From NCBI GenBank assembly GCA_964577975.1, contig CAZOBB010000202.1:1-59295 (forward strand): a DNA stretch of 59,295 bases, written 5' to 3'. Shown in pieces: positions 33,531 through 42,641 of this stretch; position 1 is the stretch's first letter, and every line of letters begins with the position of its first letter. The notes beneath the pieces were generated by a model, which did no database searches, had not been told where the DNA came from, and saw only the letters and a program-made list of their open reading frames with translations. A program made the position numbers and the translations under genes. This stretch comes from JAOZMY01 sp964577975 (GTDB lineage Bacteria > Desulfobacterota > S145-22).

Positions 33531-34229
33531 ATGGTACCATCGGGCACAGAGGGGGGTGTTCTCTACGTGGTGGCCACCCCCATTGGGAACCCGGAGGATC
33601 TGTCGCCGCGGGGGGTGCGCATCCTCAAAGAGGTGACGCTTGTGGCGGCGGAAGACACCCGTCTTGCCAGGCGGATCTTTTCTAGTTACGGTATTCACAC
33701 TCCCTTGGTGAGCCTCTTCGAGCACAACGAGAAACGGAGGGTGCCGGAGTTGGTAAGGCGTTTGGAGAGGGGAGAGACCCTCGCCCTCGTCAGCGATGCG
33801 GGGACCCCTTTGATTTCCGATCCGGGCTACCGTCTCGTGCGGGAGGCGGTCGGACGCGGCATTCGGGTGGTGCCGGTTCCCGGCCCCTCCGCCGTGACGG
33901 CGGCGTTGTCCGTGGCGGGGCTTCCCACCGATCATTTCGTTTTTGTAGGGTTTCTGCCGAAAAAGGCGGGGAAACGGCGGAAGGAATTGGAAACCCTCGC
34001 GGTCCTTCCCTATACCCTCGTCTTCTTCGAGTCTCCCCACCGCGTTCTACGCACCCTTCGCGAGATCGGGGAGGTGATGGGCCAACGCCCCGTGGTCCTC
34101 TGCCGTGAACTGACGAAGCGATATGAAGAGATCCTTCGGGGAACGCCGGATAGTCTGATGGAAACCCTTGAGGGGCGTCAAGTGAAGGGGGAGGTGACGC
34201 TGGTCGTGGGAGGAAAAGAGGAGCCCTGA
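33531..34229 (+). CDS. rsmI: 16S rRNA (cytidine-1402-2'-O)-methyltransferase
   Basis: SAM-dependent methylation of C1402 in the ribosomal decoding site. 232 residues of the tetrapyrrole-methylase fold: LYVVATPIGNPEDLSPRG, AAEDTRLARRI, ALVSDAGTPLISDPGYRLV, VPVPGPSAVTAALSVAGLP, FESPHRVLRTL and LCRELTKRYEEI. It lacks the roughly 45-residue C-terminal extension of E. coli RsmI, as do many homologues. Six bp after the DUF190 stop, so probably in the same transcript; a terminator follows. Confidence 0.95.
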   Translation: MVPSGTEGGVLYVVATPIGNPEDLSPRGVRILKEVTLVAAEDTRLARRIFSSYGIHTPLVSLFEHNEKRRVPELVRRLERGETLALVSDAGTPLISDPGYRLVREAVGRGIRVVPVPGPSAVTAALSVAGLPTDHFVFVGFLPKKAGKRRKELETLAVLPYTLVFFESPHRVLRTLREIGEVMGQRPVVLCRELTKRYEEILRGTPDSLMETLEGRQVKGEVTLVVGGKEEP

Positions 34230-34250
34230 GGGAAAAACGCGCGAAAAAAA

Positions 34251-34278
34251 GGGCCGCGGGATACCGCGGCCCTTTTTT
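34251..34278. terminator. bidirectional terminator between rsmI and the porin gene
   Basis: Perfect nine-pair stem GGGCCGCGG (34251-34259) and CCGCGGCCC (34264-34272) with a GATA loop. TTTTTT follows on the plus strand and AAAAAAA (34244-34250) precedes it, giving a U-tract in both directions, as expected between convergent genes. Confidence 0.92.
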
Positions 34279-34298
34279 GCCTTTGTTCGCGCCGGATC

Positions 34299-35594
34299 TT
34301 AGAAGAAGTAGTAAGCGGCGAGGATGAAAGAGTTCATCGAGGCATTGTCGTTGCCATAGGCATCCGTGTCGACGTACTCGTTGTCGGCATAGTTGTACTC
34401 GGCGCAGAGCAGGAAGCTACGAGCCGGTTTCCAGAAGATGTTGGCCGTGATGTTCCACGCCTCGTTGACCATGGAGCCGGGGAAGTAGTCTTTGTCGTCG
34501 ATGCTGTCGTAGCCACCGTAGACATCGAGCCATACATTGTCGCAGACGTAGTAGGTCAGGCCTACCCATCCACCGTAACCTTCAACTTCCTTCAGGCTGC
34601 CGTTAGGTTTGGTAACGGTGTTGTATCCAAGGGTCAGAGAGGCAGCATTACCCAATGCCTGACCATAGTAGAACTTTCCGGCCAGCGCCAGGTTGCCCGC
34701 CTTCTTGGCGCGATCCTTGGAGGAGATGATGGGGATGTAGTAATCGAGCTCGATACCATAGACGTCATAGTCATCCCCGCTCGTCTTCGTCAGCGTCGAG
34801 GCTCCTGTCTCTTCGTCGGTGGTGTAGGTATAGATGTCATCCGGCTCCGACATATTGCCATAGATTCCCTGCAGCCAAATTCCCAGCGGTTTGCCGCCCG
34901 CATAGCCCAAGGCCTTGCTGATCAAGGACAGCTCGATGCTGGTATAGGGGAATCCAAGATATTCCGTGTTGAAGCCATTGGCATCGTCATCATAGGTCAT
35001 GACCATCAACTCGACGCCAAAGGTGTTGTCCCCGCTGGGGAACTTCTGGGCGATGTCGAAACGAAGGGCCCGACGGAAACCGTCACCCACGATGGAGTTG
35101 AAGTTTTCCACGTAAGGCGCGTGACGGGTACCAAACATGGCCCAACCCTTACCGATCGTGATCCGCGTGTTCCCTTTGCTCAGGTACATTTCGCCGATTC
35201 GCATGCGGGGAACCTCGCTGTGGTGATCATGACCACCACCGAACATGTCGAATTCCATCCGGCCACCGGTGGTCCATCCGGCAAAGCTGTCGCCTACCAT
35301 CTTGAAGCCGAAGCGGCTCTGGCGGGAGTTGGTGACCATCCAGCCGTTTTCCCCCGCGGTTGTGTCGTCACTGGGGATACGCTGATATACCTGCAGGGAT
35401 TTGGCCTGCATCTTGTCCACGTAACCGGCGCGGAACTTGACATAGCCATAAAAGGTGAATTTCTTGGCGGCACCGACCGCGACCTCACCCTTCGGGACGG
35501 CAATCTTTCCCGCCTGGGCAACGCTCGGCAGGGTGACCATCGTCAGTCCGAAGACGAATGCAACCGCCGCAATGAGTAATACAGCTTTTTTCAT
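34299..35594 (-). CDS. outer-membrane porin
   Basis: A 431-residue secreted beta-barrel protein: signal peptide of about 28 residues ending SVAQA, then alternating amphipathic strands rich in aromatic residues (FTFYGYVKFRAGYVD, SRFGFKMVG, TTGGRMEFDMFGGG) and a C-terminal strand ending YYFF, the recognition signal for barrel assembly. No close family can be named; it is a general porin-like channel with unknown solute. It has its own strong promoter at 35750-35778 and a shared terminator, so it is monocistronic. AGGAGTGACAG precedes the ATG. Confidence 0.85.
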   Translation of the reverse strand: MKKAVLLIAAVAFVFGLTMVTLPSVAQAGKIAVPKGEVAVGAAKKFTFYGYVKFRAGYVDKMQAKSLQVYQRIPSDDTTAGENGWMVTNSRQSRFGFKMVGDSFAGWTTGGRMEFDMFGGGHDHHSEVPRMRIGEMYLSKGNTRITIGKGWAMFGTRHAPYVENFNSIVGDGFRRALRFDIAQKFPSGDNTFGVELMVMTYDDDANGFNTEYLGFPYTSIELSLISKALGYAGGKPLGIWLQGIYGNMSEPDDIYTYTTDEETGASTLTKTSGDDYDVYGIELDYYIPIISSKDRAKKAGNLALAGKFYYGQALGNAASLTLGYNTVTKPNGSLKEVEGYGGWVGLTYYVCDNVWLDVYGGYDSIDDKDYFPGSMVNEAWNITANIFWKPARSFLLCAEYNYADNEYVDTDAYGNDNASMNSFILAAYYFF

Positions 35595-36021
35595 CTGTCA
35601 CTCCTTTGTTCGTTTTTTTGGGTTATGGGTTTTGACTCTCTAAAATTTTCCCCCAATACACTCGATAATTCTCTTTCTCACCTCCTCCTTTCTTTTTTAG
35701 AGGCCTTGGCGGGCTGGTTTCACACCCTTCCCCTGTGACCTCGTGACACACTATAATGCCTCTTATACCGTTTGTCAAGAGAAAAATTAAAAAATTTTAA
35801 TAGAACTGCAACATACGGAATTAAAAAAGAAATACTAGTAATCGTCCACTTTTTGCCGTCATGTTTTGGAAGGGATGAGCGCCCTGAGGAAGAGAGGGGA
35901 AGCAGGTTTTTTGAACGTATTGGAAGGAGTCTTCATTCTGCCTTTGGAGTGCCTCTCTGCTCTTTTGGTTGAAAAATATCAATAAATATACTATACAAGG
36001 CGCGATTTCGGGAGGTAGCGG
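35595..36021. other. 427 bp spacer between the divergent porin and chelatase genes
   Basis: AT-rich non-coding DNA. It holds the porin promoter and a leader of roughly 150 nt before the porin start. On the other side it has only a ribosome site (GGGAGG at about 36010) and AT-rich sequence near 35980 (AATATACTATACAA) that could be a -10 region for the chelatase gene. No RNA gene or conserved riboswitch was recognised. Confidence 0.5.
35750..35778 (-). promoter_or_regulatory. strong sigma-70 promoter of the porin gene
   Basis: On the minus strand: perfect -35 TTGACA (35773-35778), 17 nt spacer, -10 TATAGT (35750-35755, five of six). It is about 155 nt upstream of the porin start, consistent with high expression of a major outer-membrane protein. 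Confidence 0.8.
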
Positions 36022-37971
36022 ATGGAGCAGTTTGTCTATCCCTTTACAGCGATCGTGGATCAGGAGCCTTTGAAACGGGCGTTGATCTTGACGGTGATCG
36101 ATCCGACGTTGGGGGGAGTGTTGATTCGGGGGCAGCGGGGAACGGCCAAAAGCACGGCGGTGCGCGCCCTTGCCAGGCTGCTTCCCAAGCTCGAGGTGGT
36201 GGAAGGCTGTCCGTATCATTGCCATCCTTCGGATCCTCGGCTGATGTGCGAGACGTGCCGGCGTCGTTTCGAGGAGGGAGGCCGGAAACCCCTCCCTTCC
36301 ATCTTGGAGGAAACCCGGGTCGTGGAGCTTCCCCTTGGTGCCACGGAAGATCGGGTGATCGGCACCCTGAACATCGAAACGGCGATTCAGACGGGGCGGC
36401 GATCTTTCGAGCCGGGTATCCTGGCGGAGGTACACCGCGGATTTTTGTATGTGGATGAGATCAATCTCCTGCCGGATCATCTCGTCGATATCCTGTTGGA
36501 CGCCGCGGCCATGGGGATGAATCACGTGGAACGGGAGGGCATTTCCTTCTCGCATCCTAGCCGCTTCGTGTTGGTGGGAACGATGAACCCCGAGGAAGGC
36601 GAATTGCGTCCCCAGTTGATGGACCGGTTTGGTCTCTGCGTGGAGGTCAGAGGGATTGCCTCTCCCGCCGTGCGGGAGGAGGTGATCTTGCGCCGTTTGG
36701 CGTACGACCGTGACCCCAAGGCCTTTCTGGACGCGTGGAGAGGGATGGAAGAACGGTTGAGCCGAGCGATCATGAAGGCGCGACGCGCGTTGCCTTCCGT
36801 GACGTTTTCCCGCGAGATTCTCCGGATGATCTCGCAGGTGTGCGCCGAATTGAAGATCGATGGACACCGGGGTGACATTACCATGGCGAAGGCGGCAACC
36901 GCCTTGGCCGCGTACAAGGGACGTCAGCAGGTGACCGAGGAAGATGTCCGGGAGTCCGCCGCGCTGGTGTTGCCCCATCGCGTTCGCCGATCCCTGATGG
37001 AAGAGGATGAGGAGTTTTCCATGGAGACGGTGGAGCAGGCCCTGGAAAAGGCGAAGGAGGCGGCTCGAGCAGCGGAGATGTTCCCGGCCGTCGAAAAAAA
37101 AAAGCGCGTTTTGAGGCACTCCAAAGCCGGTAAGGCCGCGACCCGAACCTTTTCCGTGGGAGAGAGGGAATACAATCTTACCTTTCCCAAGGTGACAGCT
37201 CGGTTACCCCGTCCAGCGGCGGGGGGGAAATCTATCAAGACGCAGGCGACCTCGAAAGGGGCCTATGTTCGGAGCGTGTTCCCTCACGGGAGACCGAGGG
37301 ATGTGGCGCTCGATGCCACTTTGCGAACCGCCGCCATGTTTCAGCATCAGCGGGTGAAGGGTACGAGGGGAAAGCTGGCGATTCGTCCCTCCGACATTCG
37401 GGTGAAATGGCGGCAGAAAAAGGTGGGACGTTGCGTCCTTTTCGTGGTAGACGCCAGTGGTTCGATGGGGGTTCAGGAGCAGATGCGAGAGACGAAGGCG
37501 GCCATCTTGTCCCTTTTGGTCAAGGCGTATCAAAACAGGGATCGGGTGGGGCTTGTCGTCTTTCACGGGACGCGGGCGCGGTTGGTGCTTCCGCCGACGG
37601 GGAGTGTCGATTTGGCGAGACGGCATCTGAAAAGGATTCCCACGGGTGGGAAAACCCCCTTGGCGGCTGGTTTGCTGTTGGGGTTGATGACGTTGAAGAG
37701 GGAACGAATCAAATACCCGGAACAAGAGGTGCTTCTGGTCGTCATCTCGGATGGCCGGGCCAATGTGGCATTCAATGGTGGGGATCCCCTGGATGACGCC
37801 GTCGCGGTGGCGAGGCGTATCGAGGAGGCTTCGTTGCCGGTGATGTTCGTCGATACGGAGGTGGATCCTTGCGCGTTTGGGTACGGATGGGATTTGGCGA
37901 AGATTATGAAAGCAACGTATGTTCCGTTGGGACAGTTGGATTTCCGATCCCTGGTTTCTCTCGTATCGTAA
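36022..37971 (+). CDS. magnesium/cobalt-chelatase-like AAA+ ATPase with fused VWA domain (BchI/BchD type)
   Basis: A 649-residue fusion: an AAA+ I-subunit module (about 1-330; Walker A GQRGTAKST at 37-45, Walker B FLYVDEINLLPDHLVD, MNPEEGELRPQLMDRF), a charged linker, and a C-terminal VWA domain with MIDAS motif DASGSMG at 477-483. A four-cysteine knuckle (C63, C67, C76, C79) sits after helix 1. Such I-D fusions assist metal insertion into tetrapyrroles or act as general MoxR-like chaperones; no large chelatase H/CobN subunit or tetrapyrrole gene is nearby, so the target is open. GGGAGG precedes the ATG. Confidence 0.85.
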   Translation: MEQFVYPFTAIVDQEPLKRALILTVIDPTLGGVLIRGQRGTAKSTAVRALARLLPKLEVVEGCPYHCHPSDPRLMCETCRRRFEEGGRKPLPSILEETRVVELPLGATEDRVIGTLNIETAIQTGRRSFEPGILAEVHRGFLYVDEINLLPDHLVDILLDAAAMGMNHVEREGISFSHPSRFVLVGTMNPEEGELRPQLMDRFGLCVEVRGIASPAVREEVILRRLAYDRDPKAFLDAWRGMEERLSRAIMKARRALPSVTFSREILRMISQVCAELKIDGHRGDITMAKAATALAAYKGRQQVTEEDVRESAALVLPHRVRRSLMEEDEEFSMETVEQALEKAKEAARAAEMFPAVEKKKRVLRHSKAGKAATRTFSVGEREYNLTFPKVTARLPRPAAGGKSIKTQATSKGAYVRSVFPHGRPRDVALDATLRTAAMFQHQRVKGTRGKLAIRPSDIRVKWRQKKVGRCVLFVVDASGSMGVQEQMRETKAAILSLLVKAYQNRDRVGLVVFHGTRARLVLPPTGSVDLARRHLKRIPTGGKTPLAAGLLLGLMTLKRERIKYPEQEVLLVVISDGRANVAFNGGDPLDDAVAVARRIEEASLPVMFVDTEVDPCAFGYGWDLAKIMKATYVPLGQLDFRSLVSLVS

Positions 37972-37973
37972 CG

Positions 37974-39611
37974 ATGGGCAAAAAAAATTCCTCGCCGAAT
38001 GGGTTGCTGAAACGTTCGCCGGATTTCTGGGTTTCACGAGAGCTGAGAGGCGTGAAAGAGGAGATTCGACGGATTTCCGAAGAGAAGCTCCGCTGCGACC
38101 GCAGGACACTCGTCATCAAGGAGAACAAATACCGGACCATCTTTATGGCCCACCTCCCGTTCATAGATTTTCCCGTATTGATCAAGGCGTTTCATTTTCC
38201 CACCATTTCTCGAACCTTGAAGGGGCATGTCGCCCCCTATGCCAAAAGGGAGCTTTGGCACGCATGGGCGGTGAGAAAAAGGGGAATCTTAACTGCCAAA
38301 CCTCTGTTTCTTGTGCATCGACGGGAGGGTTATCGGATCAAGGAGAGCTTTTTGGCATACCGTTTCCTGGAGGGTTCGACCCTTCATGCCATCCTGTCGG
38401 TGAAGGAAGCCCTTCCCTATTTCGAACGTCTCAGGCTCATGCGCGCGGCGGGTAATTTCTCCGCCCTCCTGCACAATAAAGGGATCGTGCATGGGGATTT
38501 TCACGCGGGGAACCTTCTCGTCCGTAAAGATATGGAGATGGTCTTGCTCGATGTCTATCCCTTGCGTTTCGTGAAGCAACTGGACGAGAAACAGCAAGTC
38601 GAGACCCTCGCCAACATGGTTGCCTCGTTGCTTCCGCTCGTGGGAAAGATGGGAGTCGACGAGTTTCTGGACGGCTATCGTGAAGTCTCCCTCCTCCCAC
38701 TCCGTATGCGGACGGAGGATAAAGTCCTGGCGCGCCAGGAGGCGCTTCAGCGACGTCGGGAAAAAAGTCGGTCGAAACGGTGCATGAAGAACAGTTCCGA
38801 GTTTTATCAGTATCGCGCCCCGGGAATTCGAATTGCCGCACGTCGAGAATTGGGGAAAGGGGAAATCTTGACAATCCTTAAGGATTTTAGAAAAACGTAT
38901 CGCGATCACCCGGAGAACGTCTTGAAAAACGCCCCTGAATCTGTGATTGTAAAGGTGGAGAGGGAAAGAGAAGGTCCGGTGTGTGTCAAGTGGTATCGTA
39001 AACGCGGGTTTCTGGATCGACTGAAAGAATGGGTTCGCGGAGGACGGGCATTGCGGGCGTGGAAGGGAGGAAATGGTTTGTTGGCCCGGGGGATTCCCGT
39101 GGCAAAGCCCCTTGCCATGGTGAGGAGAAAGGAAGGGGGTTACCTAATCATGGAGGTGGCGGAAGGAGTGGAGCTGGACCGGATGCTATATAGATTATTG
39201 AGGCTTCGGGGGGCGGAGATCCGGCGGAAGAAGCGCCGGCTGGCCAACGCGTTGGGACGTTTTCTTGGGCAGCTTCACAAAAAGGGGATTTTTCACAGGG
39301 ATCTGAAGACGTGTAACATCATGATGGAAGAAAAGGGCGCCCATTTCGGGATTACCTTGCTCGATTACGATCATGTAGACTTTAGGAAAAAGATTTCCAA
39401 GAGGGCGGTGATTAAGAATCTTGTTCAGATCAACCGGACCGTTCCACGGAGGATTTCCCGAAGCCTTCGCTTCCGGTTTCTCTCGGCATATAAGGAAGAA
39501 TATCCCGATGCCATTCCACTCAAAGATCTGTTTCGAATGGTATGGAAGGCGAGCTCTTCCAAGTCTATCCTTTATGTGACCGATGACGGCGATAGGATAG
39601 AATCGTGGTAG
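37974..39611 (+). CDS. tandem WaaP/InaA-like kinase protein (two kinase domains)
   Basis: A 545-residue protein containing two lipopolysaccharide-kinase-like (eukaryotic-like) domains. Domain 1 (about 60-270): beta-3 Lys in VLIKAF, catalytic HGDFHAGN at H173, metal Asp in LLDVY. Domain 2 (about 330-520): VCVKWY, HRDLKTCN at H441, LLDYDHVDF. Both retain ATP- and metal-binding residues, so both could be active. Start ATG at 37974, two nt after the chelatase stop; upstream reading frame overlaps that gene. It overlaps wzm downstream. Likely phosphorylates LPS core or polysaccharide sugars, perhaps as a chain terminator; this is inference from the Wzm/Wzt neighbours. Confidence 0.8.
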   Translation: MGKKNSSPNGLLKRSPDFWVSRELRGVKEEIRRISEEKLRCDRRTLVIKENKYRTIFMAHLPFIDFPVLIKAFHFPTISRTLKGHVAPYAKRELWHAWAVRKRGILTAKPLFLVHRREGYRIKESFLAYRFLEGSTLHAILSVKEALPYFERLRLMRAAGNFSALLHNKGIVHGDFHAGNLLVRKDMEMVLLDVYPLRFVKQLDEKQQVETLANMVASLLPLVGKMGVDEFLDGYREVSLLPLRMRTEDKVLARQEALQRRREKSRSKRCMKNSSEFYQYRAPGIRIAARRELGKGEILTILKDFRKTYRDHPENVLKNAPESVIVKVEREREGPVCVKWYRKRGFLDRLKEWVRGGRALRAWKGGNGLLARGIPVAKPLAMVRRKEGGYLIMEVAEGVELDRMLYRLLRLRGAEIRRKKRRLANALGRFLGQLHKKGIFHRDLKTCNIMMEEKGAHFGITLLDYDHVDFRKKISKRAVIKNLVQINRTVPRRISRSLRFRFLSAYKEEYPDAIPLKDLFRMVWKASSSKSILYVTDDGDRIESW

Positions 39612-40399
39612 CCCTCAAGACCCTCGCGCTCGATATTCGAGACCTCTATCGGTATCGCGCCCTCATTTGGACGCTGGTGATCAAAGAGTTGAAATTGAGG
39701 TATCGGGGATCCGTGCTGGGGTTTTTCTGGTCTTTTTTGAATCCCCTACTGTTGATGGCCGTCTACGCGTTGGTCTTTTCCGTGTACATGCGGATTCAGA
39801 TGGAGCATTATGCCGTCTTCATGTTTTGTGGACTGTTGCCGTGGATCTGGTTTTCCGCCTCCCTTCTGGAGGGTGTCAATAGCATCGTGGGACGGGGAGA
39901 TTTGATTACCAAGGCCTTCTTTCCCCCTCAGATTCTTCCCATGGTGACTTTGCTGGCGAACCTCATCAACTTTCTGTTGAGCCTTCCCATCCTCTTTCTT
40001 TTTTTATGGGCGAGCCACGTGGTTCCCACCTGGCCCCTCGTGACGCTTCCTCTCATCCTTGTTGTCCAGTTTCTCTTTACGTTGGGCTTGGTGTTGGCCC
40101 TTTCCGCCATGAATGTCCATTTCCGGGATTTGACGCATATCTTGGGTAATGTGTTGACCCTTTGGTTTTTCGTCTGTCCTATCATCTATCCCCTGAAACA
40201 GATACCCGAACGTTTTCGTTTCCTTGTGGACTTGAACCCCATGGCCTTGCTGACGCTCATGTATCAGGATGTCTTTTTTTATAATCGTTTCCCGGATTTC
40301 AGGGTGCTAGGGATACTGGCGGGGCTGGGGATCGTGATCGTCATCCTCGGGAATGCGATCTTCAACAGTTATCGCGAGTCGTTCGCGGAGGAGATATGA
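39605..40399 (+). CDS. wzm: O-antigen/polysaccharide ABC transporter permease (Wzm)
   Basis: A 264-residue ABC-2 permease with six membrane segments (IKELKLRYRGSVLGFFWSFLNPLLLMAVYALVFSVYM at the N terminus, VHFRDLTHILGNVLTLWFFVCPIIYPL later), exporting lipid-linked polysaccharide across the inner membrane. GTG start overlaps the end of the kinase gene by seven nt; the stop overlaps wzt as ATGA, so kinase, permease and ATPase are translationally coupled. Confidence 0.92.
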   Translation: MVALKTLALDIRDLYRYRALIWTLVIKELKLRYRGSVLGFFWSFLNPLLLMAVYALVFSVYMRIQMEHYAVFMFCGLLPWIWFSASLLEGVNSIVGRGDLITKAFFPPQILPMVTLLANLINFLLSLPILFLFLWASHVVPTWPLVTLPLILVVQFLFTLGLVLALSAMNVHFRDLTHILGNVLTLWFFVCPIIYPLKQIPERFRFLVDLNPMALLTLMYQDVFFYNRFPDFRVLGILAGLGIVIVILGNAIFNSYRESFAEEI

Positions 40400-41622
40400 A
40401 CGAGGCGGCGATTGAGCTCAGCCATGTGACGAAGCGCTTCAAGCGGACGGTGCTGAAGAGCAATTACGTGACGTTGAAGGATTTTTTCCTCCGGAGGCGC
40501 CGAGTGCCCGAGAAGGGTCGTTTCATCGAGGTCCTCAACGATATTACCTTGACCATTCCGAGGGGGAAGACAGTGGGGATCATTGGGAGGAACGGGTCGG
40601 GAAAGAGCACTTTGTTGAAGTTGATCGCGGGGATATATCGACCCGATTCGGGGCATATTCGCGTGAACGGAAAGCTTTCGTCGCTCATCGAATTGGGAGC
40701 GGGGTTTCATCCCGAGTTCACGGGGAGGGAGAACGTCTTCATCAATGGCATACTTTTGGGCTTGACGAAGCAGGAGATTCGAGAGCGCTTCGATCAGATC
40801 GTCCGTTTCGCCGAGCTGGAGGACTTCATCGACATGCCGGTGCGCACCTATTCTTCCGGAATGTATATGCGGTTGGGATTCTCCGTGGCTGTGCATGTGG
40901 ACCCCGAGATCTTGCTGATCGACGAGGTACTGGCGGTAGGGGATGAATCCTTTGGACACAAATGCAAGGAGGTAATCAATCAGTTCAAGGCGGCGACGAA
41001 AACCATCGTGATGGTGACCCATGATATGTCGGCGGTGGAGAAGTGGTGCGATGAGGCGATCTGGCTTCACAACGGGGCCATCGCGGATCGAGGAGAGCCC
41101 CGCCGCATCATCGACCGATACCGTGAAAAGGTGAAAGAAGATGAGGAGAGGGCATTTGAAGAAGGGCACCGGTTAGAGGCGAATCTGCTGAAACAGCGGT
41201 GGGGAGACCGTCAGATCGAAATCACCGATGTGCGGTTGTTGACCTCGGGGGGAGAGGAGCGATCCATCTACAGCTTGGGAGAGACCACGGTGATCGAAAT
41301 CTCCTATCGCGTGAATAGGATGCCTAGCCAATCCGTCGTTTTTGGCATCGGCATCTTTTCCGCGGACAATATCTGTTGTTATGGTACCAACACGGACATC
41401 GAAGAGATACCCATTCAACTTGTGAAAAAAGAGGGAACCGTCCGTTTCGTGATTCATGAGAACAATCTGATTGAGGGAACCTACTATCTCGACGTGGCCG
41501 TGCATGCGGAGGACGGGTATCCCTTCGATTATCTGAAGCACCACACGGCGTTCGCCGTGAGGAGCCGCATCAAAGATGTGGGGATATGTCGTCTTCCCCA
41601 CGAGTGGGAACTGGATACGTGA
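40396..41622 (+). CDS. wzt: polysaccharide ABC transporter ATPase with C-terminal carbohydrate-binding domain (Wzt)
   Basis: A 408-residue protein: ATPase domain (about 1-245; Walker A GRNGSGKST at 64-72, signature YSSGMYMRLGFSVAV, Walker B ILLIDEVLAVGDE) and a C-terminal beta-sandwich (about 265-408). In O9a-type systems this extra domain recognises the capped non-reducing end of the O-chain before export. The preceding tandem kinase is therefore a candidate source of the cap. ATGA overlap with wzm. Confidence 0.92.
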   Translation: MNEAAIELSHVTKRFKRTVLKSNYVTLKDFFLRRRRVPEKGRFIEVLNDITLTIPRGKTVGIIGRNGSGKSTLLKLIAGIYRPDSGHIRVNGKLSSLIELGAGFHPEFTGRENVFINGILLGLTKQEIRERFDQIVRFAELEDFIDMPVRTYSSGMYMRLGFSVAVHVDPEILLIDEVLAVGDESFGHKCKEVINQFKAATKTIVMVTHDMSAVEKWCDEAIWLHNGAIADRGEPRRIIDRYREKVKEDEERAFEEGHRLEANLLKQRWGDRQIEITDVRLLTSGGEERSIYSLGETTVIEISYRVNRMPSQSVVFGIGIFSADNICCYGTNTDIEEIPIQLVKKEGTVRFVIHENNLIEGTYYLDVAVHAEDGYPFDYLKHHTAFAVRSRIKDVGICRLPHEWELDT

Positions 41623-41635
41623 AAGGAGAAAAGTT

Positions 41636-42598
41636 ATGGCCACATGCCTCGTGACGGGAGGAGCCGGGTTTATCGGGTCCCATTTGGTGGAAGCCCTTTT
41701 GAAGGAAGGGCATACCGTATTGTGTTTGGATAATTTATCGACAGGGAAGATAGAAAACGTTGCTCATCTTGAATTGGATGGAAATTTCTCGTTTATGAAA
41801 GCAGATATTCGGGATTTAAACACGCTTCGTTCTTTGATGAAGGGGGTGGATTTCGTCTTTCACGAGGCGGCGTTGGGATCCGTTAAACGCTCTGTGGAAG
41901 ATCCGCTGACGACCCATGAGGTGAACGCCACGGGGACGTTGAATGTCTTCATCGCTGCCCGGGACACAGCCGTCAAACGGGTGATCTACGCCTCTTCTTC
42001 TTCCGTTTATGGGGATAGTGAAACGCTTCCCAAGGTGGAAAGCATGATTCCGTCTCCCAAATCACCGTATGCCGTTTCAAAGCTGACAGGAGAATACTAC
42101 GCAAGTGTCTATACGGAACTTTTTGGACTCGAGGTTGTTTGCTTGCGTTACTTTAACGTTTTCGGCCCTCGACAGGATCCTTATTCCGATTATGCGGCCG
42201 TGATTCCCATCTTTCTCCGCCAACTTTTGAAAGGAGAGGCTCCCACGATCTTCGGCGATGGGACGCAGAGCCGCGATTTCACCTATGTGGGAAATGTGGT
42301 CAAGGCGAACCTGCTGGCCTGTGAGGCGAAGGGAGTCGGTGGGAAGGTCTTCAACGTGGCATGCGGCGAAAGGATGGATTTGAATACCCTTTTGAATCTC
42401 CTTCAGTCCCTGTTGAAACCCTACAAAGAGGATGTTGAGTCGCTGAAGCCGGTGTACGGGCCTCCCCGGCCGGGTGACGTGAAACACAGCCTTGCGGGGA
42501 TAGACGTGGCACGGACATGGCTGGGGTATGTCCCTGAGTATTCGGTCGAGGAGGGGTTGAAGGCCTCGATCGAATGGTATGTCGAGAATCTTCGGTAG
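41636..42598 (+). CDS. NAD-dependent sugar epimerase (UDP-GlcNAc/UDP-glucose 4-epimerase type)
   Basis: A 320-residue extended SDR: TGGAGFIGSHLVEALL, DIRDLNTL, SSSSVYGDSETLPKVE, SPYAVSKLTGEYYA (YxxxK) and RYFNVFGPRQDPYSDYAAVIP, the last resembling WbpP/Gne-like UDP-GlcNAc 4-epimerases. AAAGGAG precedes ATG 41636; an upstream in-frame start overlaps wzt and lacks a ribosome site. It likely supplies an activated sugar for the polysaccharide exported by Wzm/Wzt. Substrate is not certain. Confidence 0.85.
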   Translation: MATCLVTGGAGFIGSHLVEALLKEGHTVLCLDNLSTGKIENVAHLELDGNFSFMKADIRDLNTLRSLMKGVDFVFHEAALGSVKRSVEDPLTTHEVNATGTLNVFIAARDTAVKRVIYASSSSVYGDSETLPKVESMIPSPKSPYAVSKLTGEYYASVYTELFGLEVVCLRYFNVFGPRQDPYSDYAAVIPIFLRQLLKGEAPTIFGDGTQSRDFTYVGNVVKANLLACEAKGVGGKVFNVACGERMDLNTLLNLLQSLLKPYKEDVESLKPVYGPPRPGDVKHSLAGIDVARTWLGYVPEYSVEEGLKASIEWYVENLR

Positions 42599-42641
42599 GT
42601 CGCCGTGCGTCTTGCCCCTGAAAACACGAAGGCGTAACGCC

